NCBI GenBank assembly: GCA_026785875.1
Contig: JAJAZF010000377.1
Coordinates: forward strand, 1 to 7,312
DNA: 7,312 nt
DNA from: Chamaesiphon sp.
Lineage (GTDB): Bacteria; Cyanobacteriota; Cyanobacteriia; Cyanobacteriales; Chamaesiphonaceae
Direction of reading: 5' to 3'
Shown here: positions 1 to 6,234 of the stretch, piece after piece
Position numbering within the stretch: position 1 is the first letter of the stretch
Layout: each line of letters begins with the position of its first letter
Position numbers and translations under genes: made by a program
Notes under the pieces: generated by a model
Seen by the model: only the letters and a program-made list of their open reading frames with translations
Told to the model about the DNA's origin: nothing
Database searches by the model: none

Positions 1-181
1 GCGACACTCGATCGGACAATTACTCACTTTTCAGCCAGAGACAGGCAATCTCAGTCTGAATATGAATGTGACTAAAAATCTCTTTCAACTCCTGGGTGGT
101 AAACTAATCGTCCGCCAAAGTCCTCAACAAGGTGAAGTCTTGACAATTTTTCTCCCGCTTTCGATGATTGCTCAGAGTTAG
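1..181 (+). CDS. C-terminal end of a probable sensor histidine kinase (5' truncated by window edge)
   Basis: An open frame starting at base 2 runs 59 codons to a TAG at 179-181; the gene begins before the window. The visible tail contains KNLFQLLGGKLIVRQSP followed by GEVLTIFLPL. A helix followed by LGGKL-V, a short loop with G, and a final F-LPL strand is how the HATPase_c (GHKL ATP-binding) domain of histidine kinases usually ends, so this is most likely the ATP-binding end of a two-component sensor kinase. The catalytic N, D and G boxes and the phospho-accepting histidine are outside the window, so kinase activity and signal cannot be judged. Nine residues follow the last strand, so no receiver domain is fused at this end. 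No clear terminator hairpin follows directly. Another GHKL-fold protein remains possible. Confidence 0.6.
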   Translation, partial: RHSIGQLLTFQPETGNLSLNMNVTKNLFQLLGGKLIVRQSPQQGEVLTIFLPLSMIAQS

Positions 182-190
182 GGGGTAGGC

Positions 191-212
191 TTTAGGGATT
201 AGGTTTTAGGGG
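191..212 (+). repeat. Short G/T-rich TTTAGGG-like repeats
   Basis: Just after the kinase stop codon there are three imperfect copies of a TTTAGG-type word (TTTAGGG, ATTAGG, TTTAGGGG). A similar word on the opposite strand (CTAAACCCTAAC) occurs at 2311-2322. This is low-complexity intergenic DNA; I see no coding or terminator role. Confidence 0.35.
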
Positions 213-300
213 CTTGCTATTAAATATCTATCGACTCACATCTTGCACCAATACATCAAGACTAGTAAAAACAGAGATCTTAGGGTACCCACAAGCGGCG

Positions 301-331
301 TTTTTATTCGGGGGTTCCCCCCGAATAAAAA
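301..331. repeat. Perfect hairpin in the centre of the inverted-repeat element
   Basis: Bases 301-314 pair perfectly with 318-331 (14 bp, TTTTTATTCGGGGG against CCCCCGAATAAAAA) around a 3-base loop. On the plus strand it has a GC-rich core and ends in A residues; on the minus strand it ends in T residues. It could act as an intrinsic terminator, best for minus-strand transcription, though no minus gene other than cobA-hemD reads toward it. Confidence 0.6.
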
Positions 332-418
332 AACGACAAGACAGCGAAAAGTGCGTTCTTGGGGTTTCCCAACTGGGCGGGGAACCCGACCAGACAAGTG
401 AAGCACCTTTTCAAGACA

Positions 419-455
419 GGGGCACCCCTACAGGTTAATTGTGTAGGGGTGCCCC
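419..455. repeat. Perfect hairpin, right part of the inverted-repeat element
   Basis: Bases 419-432 (GGGGCACCCCTACA) pair perfectly with 442-455 around a 9-base loop. The GTAGGGGTGCCCC core is immediately followed by CTTGTGGGTACCC, whose partner is at 282-295, so base 455 can take part in either stem. Confidence 0.6.
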
Positions 456-551
456 TTGTGGGTACCCTGGAGCTACGGTTAGCACTAGTATTTTCAAACT
501 GGTGCAAGATGTGAGTAGTCCGTTTTAAATCTGCCAATAACAACTTCGCCG

Positions 552-607
552 TCAACTATCAACTATCAACTATTAACTATCAACTATCAACTATCAACTA
601 TCAACTA
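552..607. repeat. STRR heptamer array, 8 units of TCAACTA (minus: TAGTTGA)
   Basis: Eight consecutive 7-bp units run from 552 to 607; seven are TCAACTA and the fourth (573-579) is TTAACTA. This is the heptanucleotide class known as STRR in cyanobacteria. The right end overlaps the 3' end of cobA-hemD: the TGA stop (plus-strand 594-596) and the codons just before it are heptamer sequence. The orientation is opposite to the second array at 5938-6016. Confidence 0.9.
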
Positions 608-2147
608 TTATCGGCAGTGAAACTAGTTCCAACGCAGCAACTAACCCAGGTAGAGTATACTCAGTTGCTTCGATATCGACCTTCCCAAATAAATCTCGAC
701 AGGTAGCCGAAGTCTGGGGTCCGATCGACGCAATACAGACTCGTTCTTGCCAACCCAATGGTAAACTAACGCCAATTAGTTGACAGAAATGTTTGACTGT
801 TTTGGAACTGGCAAAGGTGATAATATCGACCTGCTGCTGTTGTAGAGCCAGGAGGATGCTAGGATCGATCGCCGCCGGACATTGAGATTGATAAGCAGGT
901 ACTTCGACTACTTTCGCCCCCAGATTGGTAAATTCTTGGACTAATACTTCCCGCCCACCTGTTTCTACCCGTGGAAATAATATGTTCAGAGCTGCGGGAG
1001 AGATTGGAAAACTATTAACTAAGGCATCCGCCACAAAATCGGCAGGGATAAAGTCAGGCGTAATCCCCTGCTGTTGGAGCGATTGGGCGGTTTTTTGACC
1101 GACGACAGCGATTTTAATTCCGGCGAGGGCGCGACTATCTTTGCCAGCTTGGTGCAGCCGTGCAAAGAATGAATCCACACCGTTAGCAGAGGTGAGAATC
1201 AACCAATCAAAATCACTTAATCTGTCGATCTGTCGATCGAGATCCTGCCAACTAGTCGGTGGCACGATCTCCAATGTCGGCATTTCTAGCACCTGTGCGC
1301 CACGCGATCGCAGCATTTGAGAAAATTCGCTCAACTGTCCGGCGGCGCGAGTCACAAGGATAGTTTTGCCAGCAATAGCAGCAGAATTGGGCGGCTCATC
1401 TAACGTCAGATCGTGACTTACTGGGGTCGATCTGCCACAATTTAAATATGCTCGCAACCCTACCACTTGTCCGATCACAATTACCGCTGGGGATAGCTCA
1501 ATATCGGTAGTTTCAGAGATAATCTGACCTAAATCGGATACCCAAATTTGTTGTTGAGGTGTTCCCGCCCAGCGAATAATCGCGATCGGTGTATTGGCGG
1601 ATCGATCGTGTTTTAATAGCTGAGTGACTATTTCGCCTAATTGTCTAGCTCCCATCAAAATTACTACAGTTGGCATCCGCGCCAAAGCCTCCCAATCGAG
1701 ATCGTCAGGGAGGTGAGCGGTAATCACCGCAAAGCCTCTACTCAATACCGGATCTGTGAGTGGTATCCCTGCCAACAGCGGCGCAACTAGAGCCGTAGAT
1801 AATCCTGGTACGACCTCATAGTCACACTCGGCAGCAATCAACGCATCAATTTCGGCTGTTACTCGCCCAAAGATAAATGGATCGCCACTTTTGAGCCGAA
1901 CCACGATCCGTCCAGTTTGGGCGAATTCTACTAGTAACAGATCGATCTCGGATTGGAGCATACTCGGTTTACCGCCCCGTTTCCCCACATTGACTAGTAC
2001 ACAAGCCTCTGGGACTAAATCTAGTAAACAGCGATCGACCAAAGCATCATAAATTAACACTTCCGCTTGAGTGAGAATCTGTTGTGCTCGAATCGTCAGA
2101 TAAGAGATATCACCTGGCCCAGCACCGACAATGTAAACTTTGCTCAT
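594..2147 (-). CDS. cobA-hemD: Fused uroporphyrinogen-III C-methyltransferase / uroporphyrinogen-III synthase
   Basis: A 517-residue cytoplasmic fusion enzyme. HemD cyclises hydroxymethylbilane to uroporphyrinogen III; CobA (SUMT) then methylates it twice with S-adenosylmethionine to precorrin-2, the entry to siroheme and cobalamin. The CobA half spans about residues 4-235: GAGPGD (8-13), YDALV (33-37), GKRGGKPS (55-62), VRLKSGDPFIFGR (83-95), VPGLSTA (113-119) and GIPLTDPVLSR (128-138). A linker of about 25 residues follows, then HemD (about 259-508) with ILVTRA (263-268), LTSANGVDSF (318-327), AVVGQKTAQ (347-355), LFPR (390-393), FASSKTV (445-451) and SIGPQTSATCRD (474-485). I chose the ATG at 2147; a TTG one codon upstream adds one residue. 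No strong Shine-Dalgarno is visible. The last residues (VDS) and the stop are written in the STRR array, suggesting the original stop was replaced. It stands alone, divergent from infB. Confidence 0.93.
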   Translation of the reverse strand: MSKVYIVGAGPGDISYLTIRAQQILTQAEVLIYDALVDRCLLDLVPEACVLVNVGKRGGKPSMLQSEIDLLLVEFAQTGRIVVRLKSGDPFIFGRVTAEIDALIAAECDYEVVPGLSTALVAPLLAGIPLTDPVLSRGFAVITAHLPDDLDWEALARMPTVVILMGARQLGEIVTQLLKHDRSANTPIAIIRWAGTPQQQIWVSDLGQIISETTDIELSPAVIVIGQVVGLRAYLNCGRSTPVSHDLTLDEPPNSAAIAGKTILVTRAAGQLSEFSQMLRSRGAQVLEMPTLEIVPPTSWQDLDRQIDRLSDFDWLILTSANGVDSFFARLHQAGKDSRALAGIKIAVVGQKTAQSLQQQGITPDFIPADFVADALVNSFPISPAALNILFPRVETGGREVLVQEFTNLGAKVVEVPAYQSQCPAAIDPSILLALQQQQVDIITFASSKTVKHFCQLIGVSLPLGWQERVCIASIGPQTSATCRDLFGKVDIEATEYTLPGLVAALELVSLPIIVDS

Positions 2148-2166
2148 CAACCGTGAATTGTGAATA

Positions 2167-2180
2167 AATAATTAATTATT
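2167..2180. promoter_or_regulatory. AT-only 14-bp palindrome upstream of cobA-hemD
   Basis: AATAATTAATTATT is a perfect palindrome ending 19 bases before the cobA-hemD ATG on the minus strand. Its position would suit an operator or an AT-rich promoter/leader element, but AT-only palindromes are common by chance and I see no convincing -35/-10 pair around it. Confidence 0.2.
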
Positions 2181-2351
2181 AAAGACGGAATTATCGACTG
2201 CTGGTTACATTACCAATTCTCCATTAGTCGTTCGCCAACGAGCGATGGCACGTTCGAGGCAAAGCAGGGAAAGAACCATCAGTTTATCCCAACCCTCACC
2301 ACCTCAGATCTAAACCCTAACGATCCCCGATCGGATAAACCTATTACACTA

Positions 2352-2641
2352 TCACAAATTGTCGATCGGACTCGCCGATTGTGCCAAATTGGTGTAAGAA
2401 TATAATATGATTCCCCGTTGACGATCGGTAATGCCGAGTGCGTCAACAATGTCTCGATCCGAATCGGATGCCCCGATGGCAGTAAGCTTGCGACAGCGAT
2501 GCTCCCAGGCGATCGCCAGACGGCAGGAAGTGTGCCAATACCAACGCCAACGAGTTGGTCAACAACGGATTGGGGTAAGTCATTAGCATCACTTAGCCTC
2601 GCTACGATTTTAGGAAACCACTACCAGGTAATAGCTTTCAT
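2352..2641 (-). pseudogene. Probable decayed small gene, unknown family (one internal stop, one frameshift)
   Basis: Reading minus from an ATG at 2641 gives MKAITW, a TAG at 2621-2623, then WFPKIVARLSDANDLPQ and VVDQLVGVGIGTLPAV. Near 2513-2521 the reading must change frame; the new frame continues LAIAWEHRCRKL, TAIGASDSDRDIVDALGITDRQ and ends at TGA 2352-2354. Both segments show strong purine-any-pyrimidine codon periodicity (runs such as GTT GTT GAC, GAC ATT GTT GAC), and the HIP1 octamer reads Ala-Ile-Ala across the junction as in many cyanobacterial genes. Together they would form about 96 codons. I do not recognise the family. The rival reading is a plus-strand 51-codon frame (2431-2586) opening MPSASTMSRS, rich in Arg, Gln and Ser, which looks like an antisense shadow. 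The 3' limit is uncertain because a candidate promoter lies within it. Confidence 0.4.
2379..2406 (+). promoter_or_regulatory. Candidate sigma-70-type promoter reading toward infB
   Basis: A perfect TATAAT at 2401-2406 is preceded, 16 bases upstream, by TTGTGC at 2379-2384, which matches TTGACA in its first three bases. If used, transcription would begin near 2413 and leave a leader of about 345 bases before infB. It sits inside the decayed minus-strand gene, so it may be accidental. Confidence 0.35.
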
Positions 2642-2758
2642 CTAAATATACTAAAATTCATAATCAAAAAATTAACATTGTGTAGATAACTATATGGTCT
2701 TGCCTACATCAAGTCATCATCTACACCAGCATCGATTTCATAAATAGGGACATAGTGG

Positions 2759-5700
2759 ATGAACAACGGCAAAGTCAGAATATACGAATTGTCAAAGGAA
2801 TTGAATTTGGAAAATAAGGATTTATTGGGGATTTGTGAGGACTTAAATATTGTGGTCAAAAGCCACAGTAGTAGCATTTCTGAAGTAGAATCAGAGCAGA
2901 TTACCAAAGCAGCCAACGAGAAATTTCCCGATCGTCAAAACAAGGCACCCCGTCAGGTCACAACTGACAAGGTGGAATCTCCTGTAGCCCCGAAGAGTGA
3001 GCCTCCTAAGTCACCATCCGCACTAAACCCCGCTCCTGCGGCTAAAGCAGATGCTCCGCGAACGGCGGCACCCATCGCCAGTCAGGGCGCACCTGTGCGA
3101 CCAACAGAACCCAAAGCCCGCATTTTGCAGATCGAGCACAAGAGCGATAGCCCGACCAAGCCATCCTTGATGCCTCAGCCACCCGTACAAACTCAACCGC
3201 CACTGAGACCAGCGGCGCAATCGCCAAGTCCTAGCCGTCCAGTCGTACGTCCGACACCTGTAGGTGAAAGTGCTACTCCAGTCAAACGTACCGAACTGAA
3301 TGTTGAAGGAAGCACCCCCACTCGTGCCAAAACTGCCAGCCCAGTTGCACCCCCAGCACCAAAACCACAATTATCCGGCCCACCAGCCCGTCCTGAGGCT
3401 GTGGAGTCCTTCGAGCCAGCCAATGGCGATAACTCAGATGGCAACATTCCGCAGGGCAACCGCGCAGCAGCTCCGAGTAAACCCATTCCCAAATCCCAAC
3501 AAGTCAAGAGCGAACCCAGCGACCGACCCGCAGTTGGTGCCCCAACGCGGAGTCCAGCAACTGGAGTCGTCCGCCGACCAGTAGCTAAAGCTGAAAATGC
3601 CGCACCACCATTAAACCGTCCGCCCGCACGGATCGTTCAGATCAAACCGCAAGGTAGTGGTCCCACTCGACCAGGTGCGCCAAGTAAAGACGGTGCTGCA
3701 AATGACAAAGATGATAATACTCCAACCACAGTCGATCTCGAACTCAAGCGACCACCACTGAGAAAACCAGTCAATAAAGGTAAAGGCTGGAGTAAGGAAG
3801 AGGAAGAAATTGAAACCGCTAAGGCGAAAGTTCCGGCTAAAGGTAAGCGGGTCAAAACAGTTGTTATCGATGAGGATGATGAAGATGACGATTTAGATGG
3901 TAACGATAACTCAAACGAGACTATCGTTAGCTTGTCGATTGCCAGACCTGCCAAACAGAAGATCGGTAGTGGCGGCGGCATCCGACCAGCAGCAGTTCCT
4001 GCTCAACGCAAGAAACCTGTGATGAAGGGGGATCAACAAGCCAAAGAACGCAGTAGTAACAACAAACGCGAACAGAAAGCTACTGTTGACAAGCCTGAAT
4101 CGATTACGCTCATGGGTAGTATCACCGTTCGCGATTTAGCTGAAATGCTCCTCGTGCCGGAAACTGAAATCGTCAAACAGCTATTCTTTAAAGGGATTGC
4201 CATCAGCGTCACTCAGATCCTGGATGCGGGTACCGCCACGATGGTAGCCGAAGAAATGGGTGTCGCGGTGGTAACAGGTGTCGAACAAGCTGCGGCGACG
4301 AAAGTTACCGAAATGCTCGATATCGGTGACTATGACTTGCTCCAACGTCGTCCGCCAGTAGTCACGATCATGGGTCACGTCGATCATGGTAAAACTACTC
4401 TATTAGATGCCATTCGATCGACCAAAGTAGCCCAAGGAGAAGCTGGGGGTATTACCCAGCATATCGGTGCCTACCATGTGGACATGGAACATGAAGGTAC
4501 CACTCAGCAGGTAGTATTCCTCGATACTCCCGGGCACGAAGCCTTCACCGCCATGCGAGCGCGGGGTGCGCGGGTCACTGACATCGCCATCCTCGTCGTT
4601 GCGGCTGATGATGGTGTCCGTCCTCAAACCATCGAAGCAATCCGTCACGCACAAGCGGCAGAAGTACCGATTATCGTTGCCATCAACAAGATCGACAAAC
4701 AAGGTGCCAACGCCAGTCGGGTCAAACAGGAGTTAATTGCCTTCAATCTTCAATCAGAAGATCTCGGTGGTGACACCATCATGGTCGAAGTCAGTGCCCT
4801 CAAAGGCGAAAACCTCGATACTCTCCTAGAGATGATTCTCCTAGTCGCAGATGTCGAAGACCTCCAAGCCAATCCCGACCGGACTGCGCGTGGTACGGTA
4901 ATTGAAGCTCACCTCGATAAAGCCAAAGGCCCTGTTGCTACTCTATTAGTGCAAAATGGTACCCTCCGCGTTGGTGAAACTCTAGTTGCTGGACATGTGT
5001 TTGGTAAAGTTCGGGCGATGGTAGACGACCGCCTCGCGCGCGTCGAAGCCGCTGGGCCATCCTTTGCCGTTGAAGTGCTCGGATTGAGCGATGTACCTCA
5101 AGCGGGAGACGAGTTTGAAGTCTTCATCGAGAAAGAAGCTCGCGCCATTGCTGATGTCCGTTCTGCCGAACGTCGTCAGTCGCGACTACAACAGATGATG
5201 GCTTCCCGTCGCGTCACCCTGAATAGTTTGTCTGCCAAGGCACAGGAAGGAGAACTCAAGGAACTCAACCTGATCCTCAAAGCTGACGTTCAAGGTTCCG
5301 TCGAAGCAATTCTCGGTTCGCTCCGCCAACTTCCCCAAAATGAAGTCCAGGTGCGCGTACTCCTCTCCGCCGCAGGTGAAATCACTGAAACTGACGTAGA
5401 TCTAGCAGCAGCTAGTGGTGCCGTAATTATCGGCTTCAATACCACCCTCGCTAGTGGTGCTCGTGCCGCCTCAGATGAAGCGGGTGTCGATGTCCGTGAA
5501 TACAACATCATCTACGGTCTACTGAGCGATATCCAAGCCGCGATGGAAGGTCTGCTCGACCCCGAACAAGTCGAAGAACCGCTCGGACAAGTGGAAGTCA
5601 GAGCAGTATTCCAAGCTGGACGTGGCAACATTGCTGGATGTTATGTCCTGTCAGGTAAGGCTCTACGTAACTGTAGCATCCGCGTTCAACGTAAGGGTCA

Positions 5701-5875
5701 GGTGGTCTTTAGTGGCACACTCGATTCGCTCAAACGGGTCAAAGATGATGCACGTGAAGTCAATGCTGGCTTTGAATGCGGTATCCGCTTAGATAAGTTT
5801 AATGCCTGGGAAGAAGGTGACATTATCGAAACCTTCCAAATGGTTAGCAAGCGTCGGACGTTATCACCCGTTTAG
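2759..5875 (+). CDS. infB: Translation initiation factor IF-2
   Basis: A 1038-residue GTPase that brings fMet-tRNA to the 30S subunit and promotes 50S joining. Residues 3-55 are an IF2_N domain (KVRIYELSKELNL). Residues about 60-365 are a Pro/Ala/Lys-rich, probably disordered linker, then an acidic run (DEDDEDDDLD, 371-380). A second IF2_N lies at about 448-500 (ITVRDLAEMLLVPETEIV). The G domain has all motifs: G1 GHVDHGKT (539-546), G2 GGITQ (563-567), G3 DTPGH (589-593), G4 NKID (643-646), G5 SALKG (679-683). Domain II is about 708-800, domain III starts near 835 (LNLILKADVQGSVEAIL), and the tRNA-binding C2 domain runs from about 940 to 1030 (VFQAGRGNIAGCYV). The length suits cyanobacterial IF-2. 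The ATG is chosen because it gives the conserved MNNGKVRIYELS start; AGGGA lies 8 bases upstream. The customary nusA/ylxR partners are not directly upstream; a stem-loop follows the stop. Confidence 0.98.
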   Translation: MNNGKVRIYELSKELNLENKDLLGICEDLNIVVKSHSSSISEVESEQITKAANEKFPDRQNKAPRQVTTDKVESPVAPKSEPPKSPSALNPAPAAKADAPRTAAPIASQGAPVRPTEPKARILQIEHKSDSPTKPSLMPQPPVQTQPPLRPAAQSPSPSRPVVRPTPVGESATPVKRTELNVEGSTPTRAKTASPVAPPAPKPQLSGPPARPEAVESFEPANGDNSDGNIPQGNRAAAPSKPIPKSQQVKSEPSDRPAVGAPTRSPATGVVRRPVAKAENAAPPLNRPPARIVQIKPQGSGPTRPGAPSKDGAANDKDDNTPTTVDLELKRPPLRKPVNKGKGWSKEEEEIETAKAKVPAKGKRVKTVVIDEDDEDDDLDGNDNSNETIVSLSIARPAKQKIGSGGGIRPAAVPAQRKKPVMKGDQQAKERSSNNKREQKATVDKPESITLMGSITVRDLAEMLLVPETEIVKQLFFKGIAISVTQILDAGTATMVAEEMGVAVVTGVEQAAATKVTEMLDIGDYDLLQRRPPVVTIMGHVDHGKTTLLDAIRSTKVAQGEAGGITQHIGAYHVDMEHEGTTQQVVFLDTPGHEAFTAMRARGARVTDIAILVVAADDGVRPQTIEAIRHAQAAEVPIIVAINKIDKQGANASRVKQELIAFNLQSEDLGGDTIMVEVSALKGENLDTLLEMILLVADVEDLQANPDRTARGTVIEAHLDKAKGPVATLLVQNGTLRVGETLVAGHVFGKVRAMVDDRLARVEAAGPSFAVEVLGLSDVPQAGDEFEVFIEKEARAIADVRSAERRQSRLQQMMASRRVTLNSLSAKAQEGELKELNLILKADVQGSVEAILGSLRQLPQNEVQVRVLLSAAGEITETDVDLAAASGAVIIGFNTTLASGARAASDEAGVDVREYNIIYGLLSDIQAAMEGLLDPEQVEEPLGQVEVRAVFQAGRGNIAGCYVLSGKALRNCSIRVQRKGQVVFSGTLDSLKRVKDDAREVNAGFECGIRLDKFNAWEEGDIIETFQMVSKRRTLSPV

Positions 5876-5900
5876 GTTGTAAAGCGGTTCGATCGATCGA

Positions 5901-5931
5901 GAAACCCAGCTTCTTTTAGAAGTTGGGTTTC
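5901..5931 (+). terminator. Stem-loop after infB, probable intrinsic terminator
   Basis: Bases 5901-5914 (GAAACCCAGCTTCT) pair with 5918-5931 through 14 positions, with one G-T pair (5909/5923) and a TTT loop. The stem starts 25 bases after the infB stop. The following TTAATTAGTT is only weakly T-rich, so termination may be inefficient or the hairpin may mainly protect the 3' end. Near-symmetry means it could also stop minus-strand transcription from the glycosyltransferase gene. Confidence 0.7.
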
Positions 5932-5937
5932 TTAATT

Positions 5938-6016
5938 AGTTGATAGTTGATAGTTGATAGTTGATAGTTGATAGTTGATAGTTGATAGTTGATAGTTGAT
6001 AGTTGATAGTTGATAG
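5938..6016. repeat. STRR heptamer array, 11 perfect units of AGTTGAT
   Basis: Eleven identical 7-bp units fill 5938-6014, followed by a partial AG. The unit is the reverse complement, in another phase, of that at 552-607, so the two arrays form an inverted pair. All copies are identical, which suggests recent expansion or ongoing homogenisation. The array starts 6 bases after the infB stem-loop. Confidence 0.93.
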
Positions 6017-6017
6017 C

Positions 6018-6134
6018 GATTCGCCGTATGTAGGCAAAGCCGAGGGTTTAGCGAATCAGCGACGCGCGTTCTTTGTCGGGTCGCTCGACCCGACCAGGTT
6101 CCCTCCACGCCTTTGCGCGTCAAGACAAGACAGC
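6018..6134. repeat. Structured intergenic repeat with nested inverted repeats
   Basis: GATTCGC (6018-6024) pairs with GCGAATC (6051-6057). GACGCGC (6061-6067) pairs with GCGCGTC (6115-6121) and encloses a hairpin of 8 bp, GTCGGGTC (6075-6082) with GACCCGAC (6087-6094), loop GCTC. Three words also occur, on the same strand, in the element at 234-516: GACAAGACAGC (6124-6134 and 335-345), GCGTTCTT (6066-6073 and 353-360) and ACCCGACCAG (6088-6097 and 384-393). The remaining bases to 6234 show no further structure apart from a HIP1 octamer at 6223-6230. Confidence 0.5.
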
Positions 6135-6234
6135 CAGGTTTGTAGGATGGGGATTTATACTCCTGATTTTTGTTAATACTCTGGATCTCAGTAGAAGTCG
6201 GGTATCTATCCTCACCAGCTTAGCGATCGCCATG

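Larger units (their letters stand above)
234..516. repeat. 283-bp composite inverted-repeat element (MITE-like or structured intergenic repeat)
   Basis: The ends are perfect 17-bp inverted repeats: 234-250 (ACTCACATCTTGCACCA) and its reverse complement at 500-516. Inside are matched ACTAGT hexamers at 261-266 and 484-489, each exactly 10 bases from its terminal repeat, then a perfect 14-bp pair 282-295 / 455-468, with 15-base spacers on both sides. The arms therefore line up in register as one long imperfect stem. The centre (296-454) carries three hairpins: 301-331, about 362-387, and 419-455. No transposase is present and no obvious target-site duplication flanks the ends. Short open frames exist on both strands here but are full of repeat sequence and match no family, so I treat the stretch as non-coding. 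It could be a non-autonomous mobile element or a transcribed structured repeat. Confidence 0.65.
2148..2758. other. 611-base stretch between divergent cobA-hemD and infB without an intact gene
   Basis: The first part (2148-2351) holds the AT-rich palindrome and then unremarkable sequence with no credible frame. The middle (2352-2641) reads as a decayed minus-strand gene and contains one HIP1 octamer (2509-2516). The last part (2642-2758) is AT-rich at first and leads to the infB start. The neighbouring genes diverge, so both their promoters should lie in this stretch. A weak AGGGA at 2746-2750, 8 bases before the infB ATG, is the only ribosome-binding candidate. Confidence 0.6.

Noticed and set aside
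214..438. 74-codon plus-strand frame and an overlapping 83-codon minus-strand frame (304-555)
   Set aside because: Both lie inside the inverted-repeat element, translate the hairpins themselves, and match no family.
552..607. CRISPR array
   Set aside because: The units are contiguous 7-mers without spacers; same for 5938-6016.
2431..2586. 51-codon plus-strand frame with ATG, just after a TATAAT box
   Set aside because: Arg/Gln/Ser-rich composition typical of an antisense shadow and no good ribosome-binding site; kept only as a rival reading.
2418..2645. 75-codon plus-strand frame starting with TTG
   Set aside because: Non-ATG start without a ribosome-binding site, and it is antisense to minus frames with better coding periodicity.
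3023..3981. Several open frames on both strands inside the infB linker region
   Set aside because: The GC-rich Pro/Ala codons of infB leave the other frames open; the translations are low-complexity shadows.
5932..6123. 63-codon minus-strand frame ending in repeated YQLSTIN
   Set aside because: It is a translation of the heptamer array and the adjacent structured repeat.
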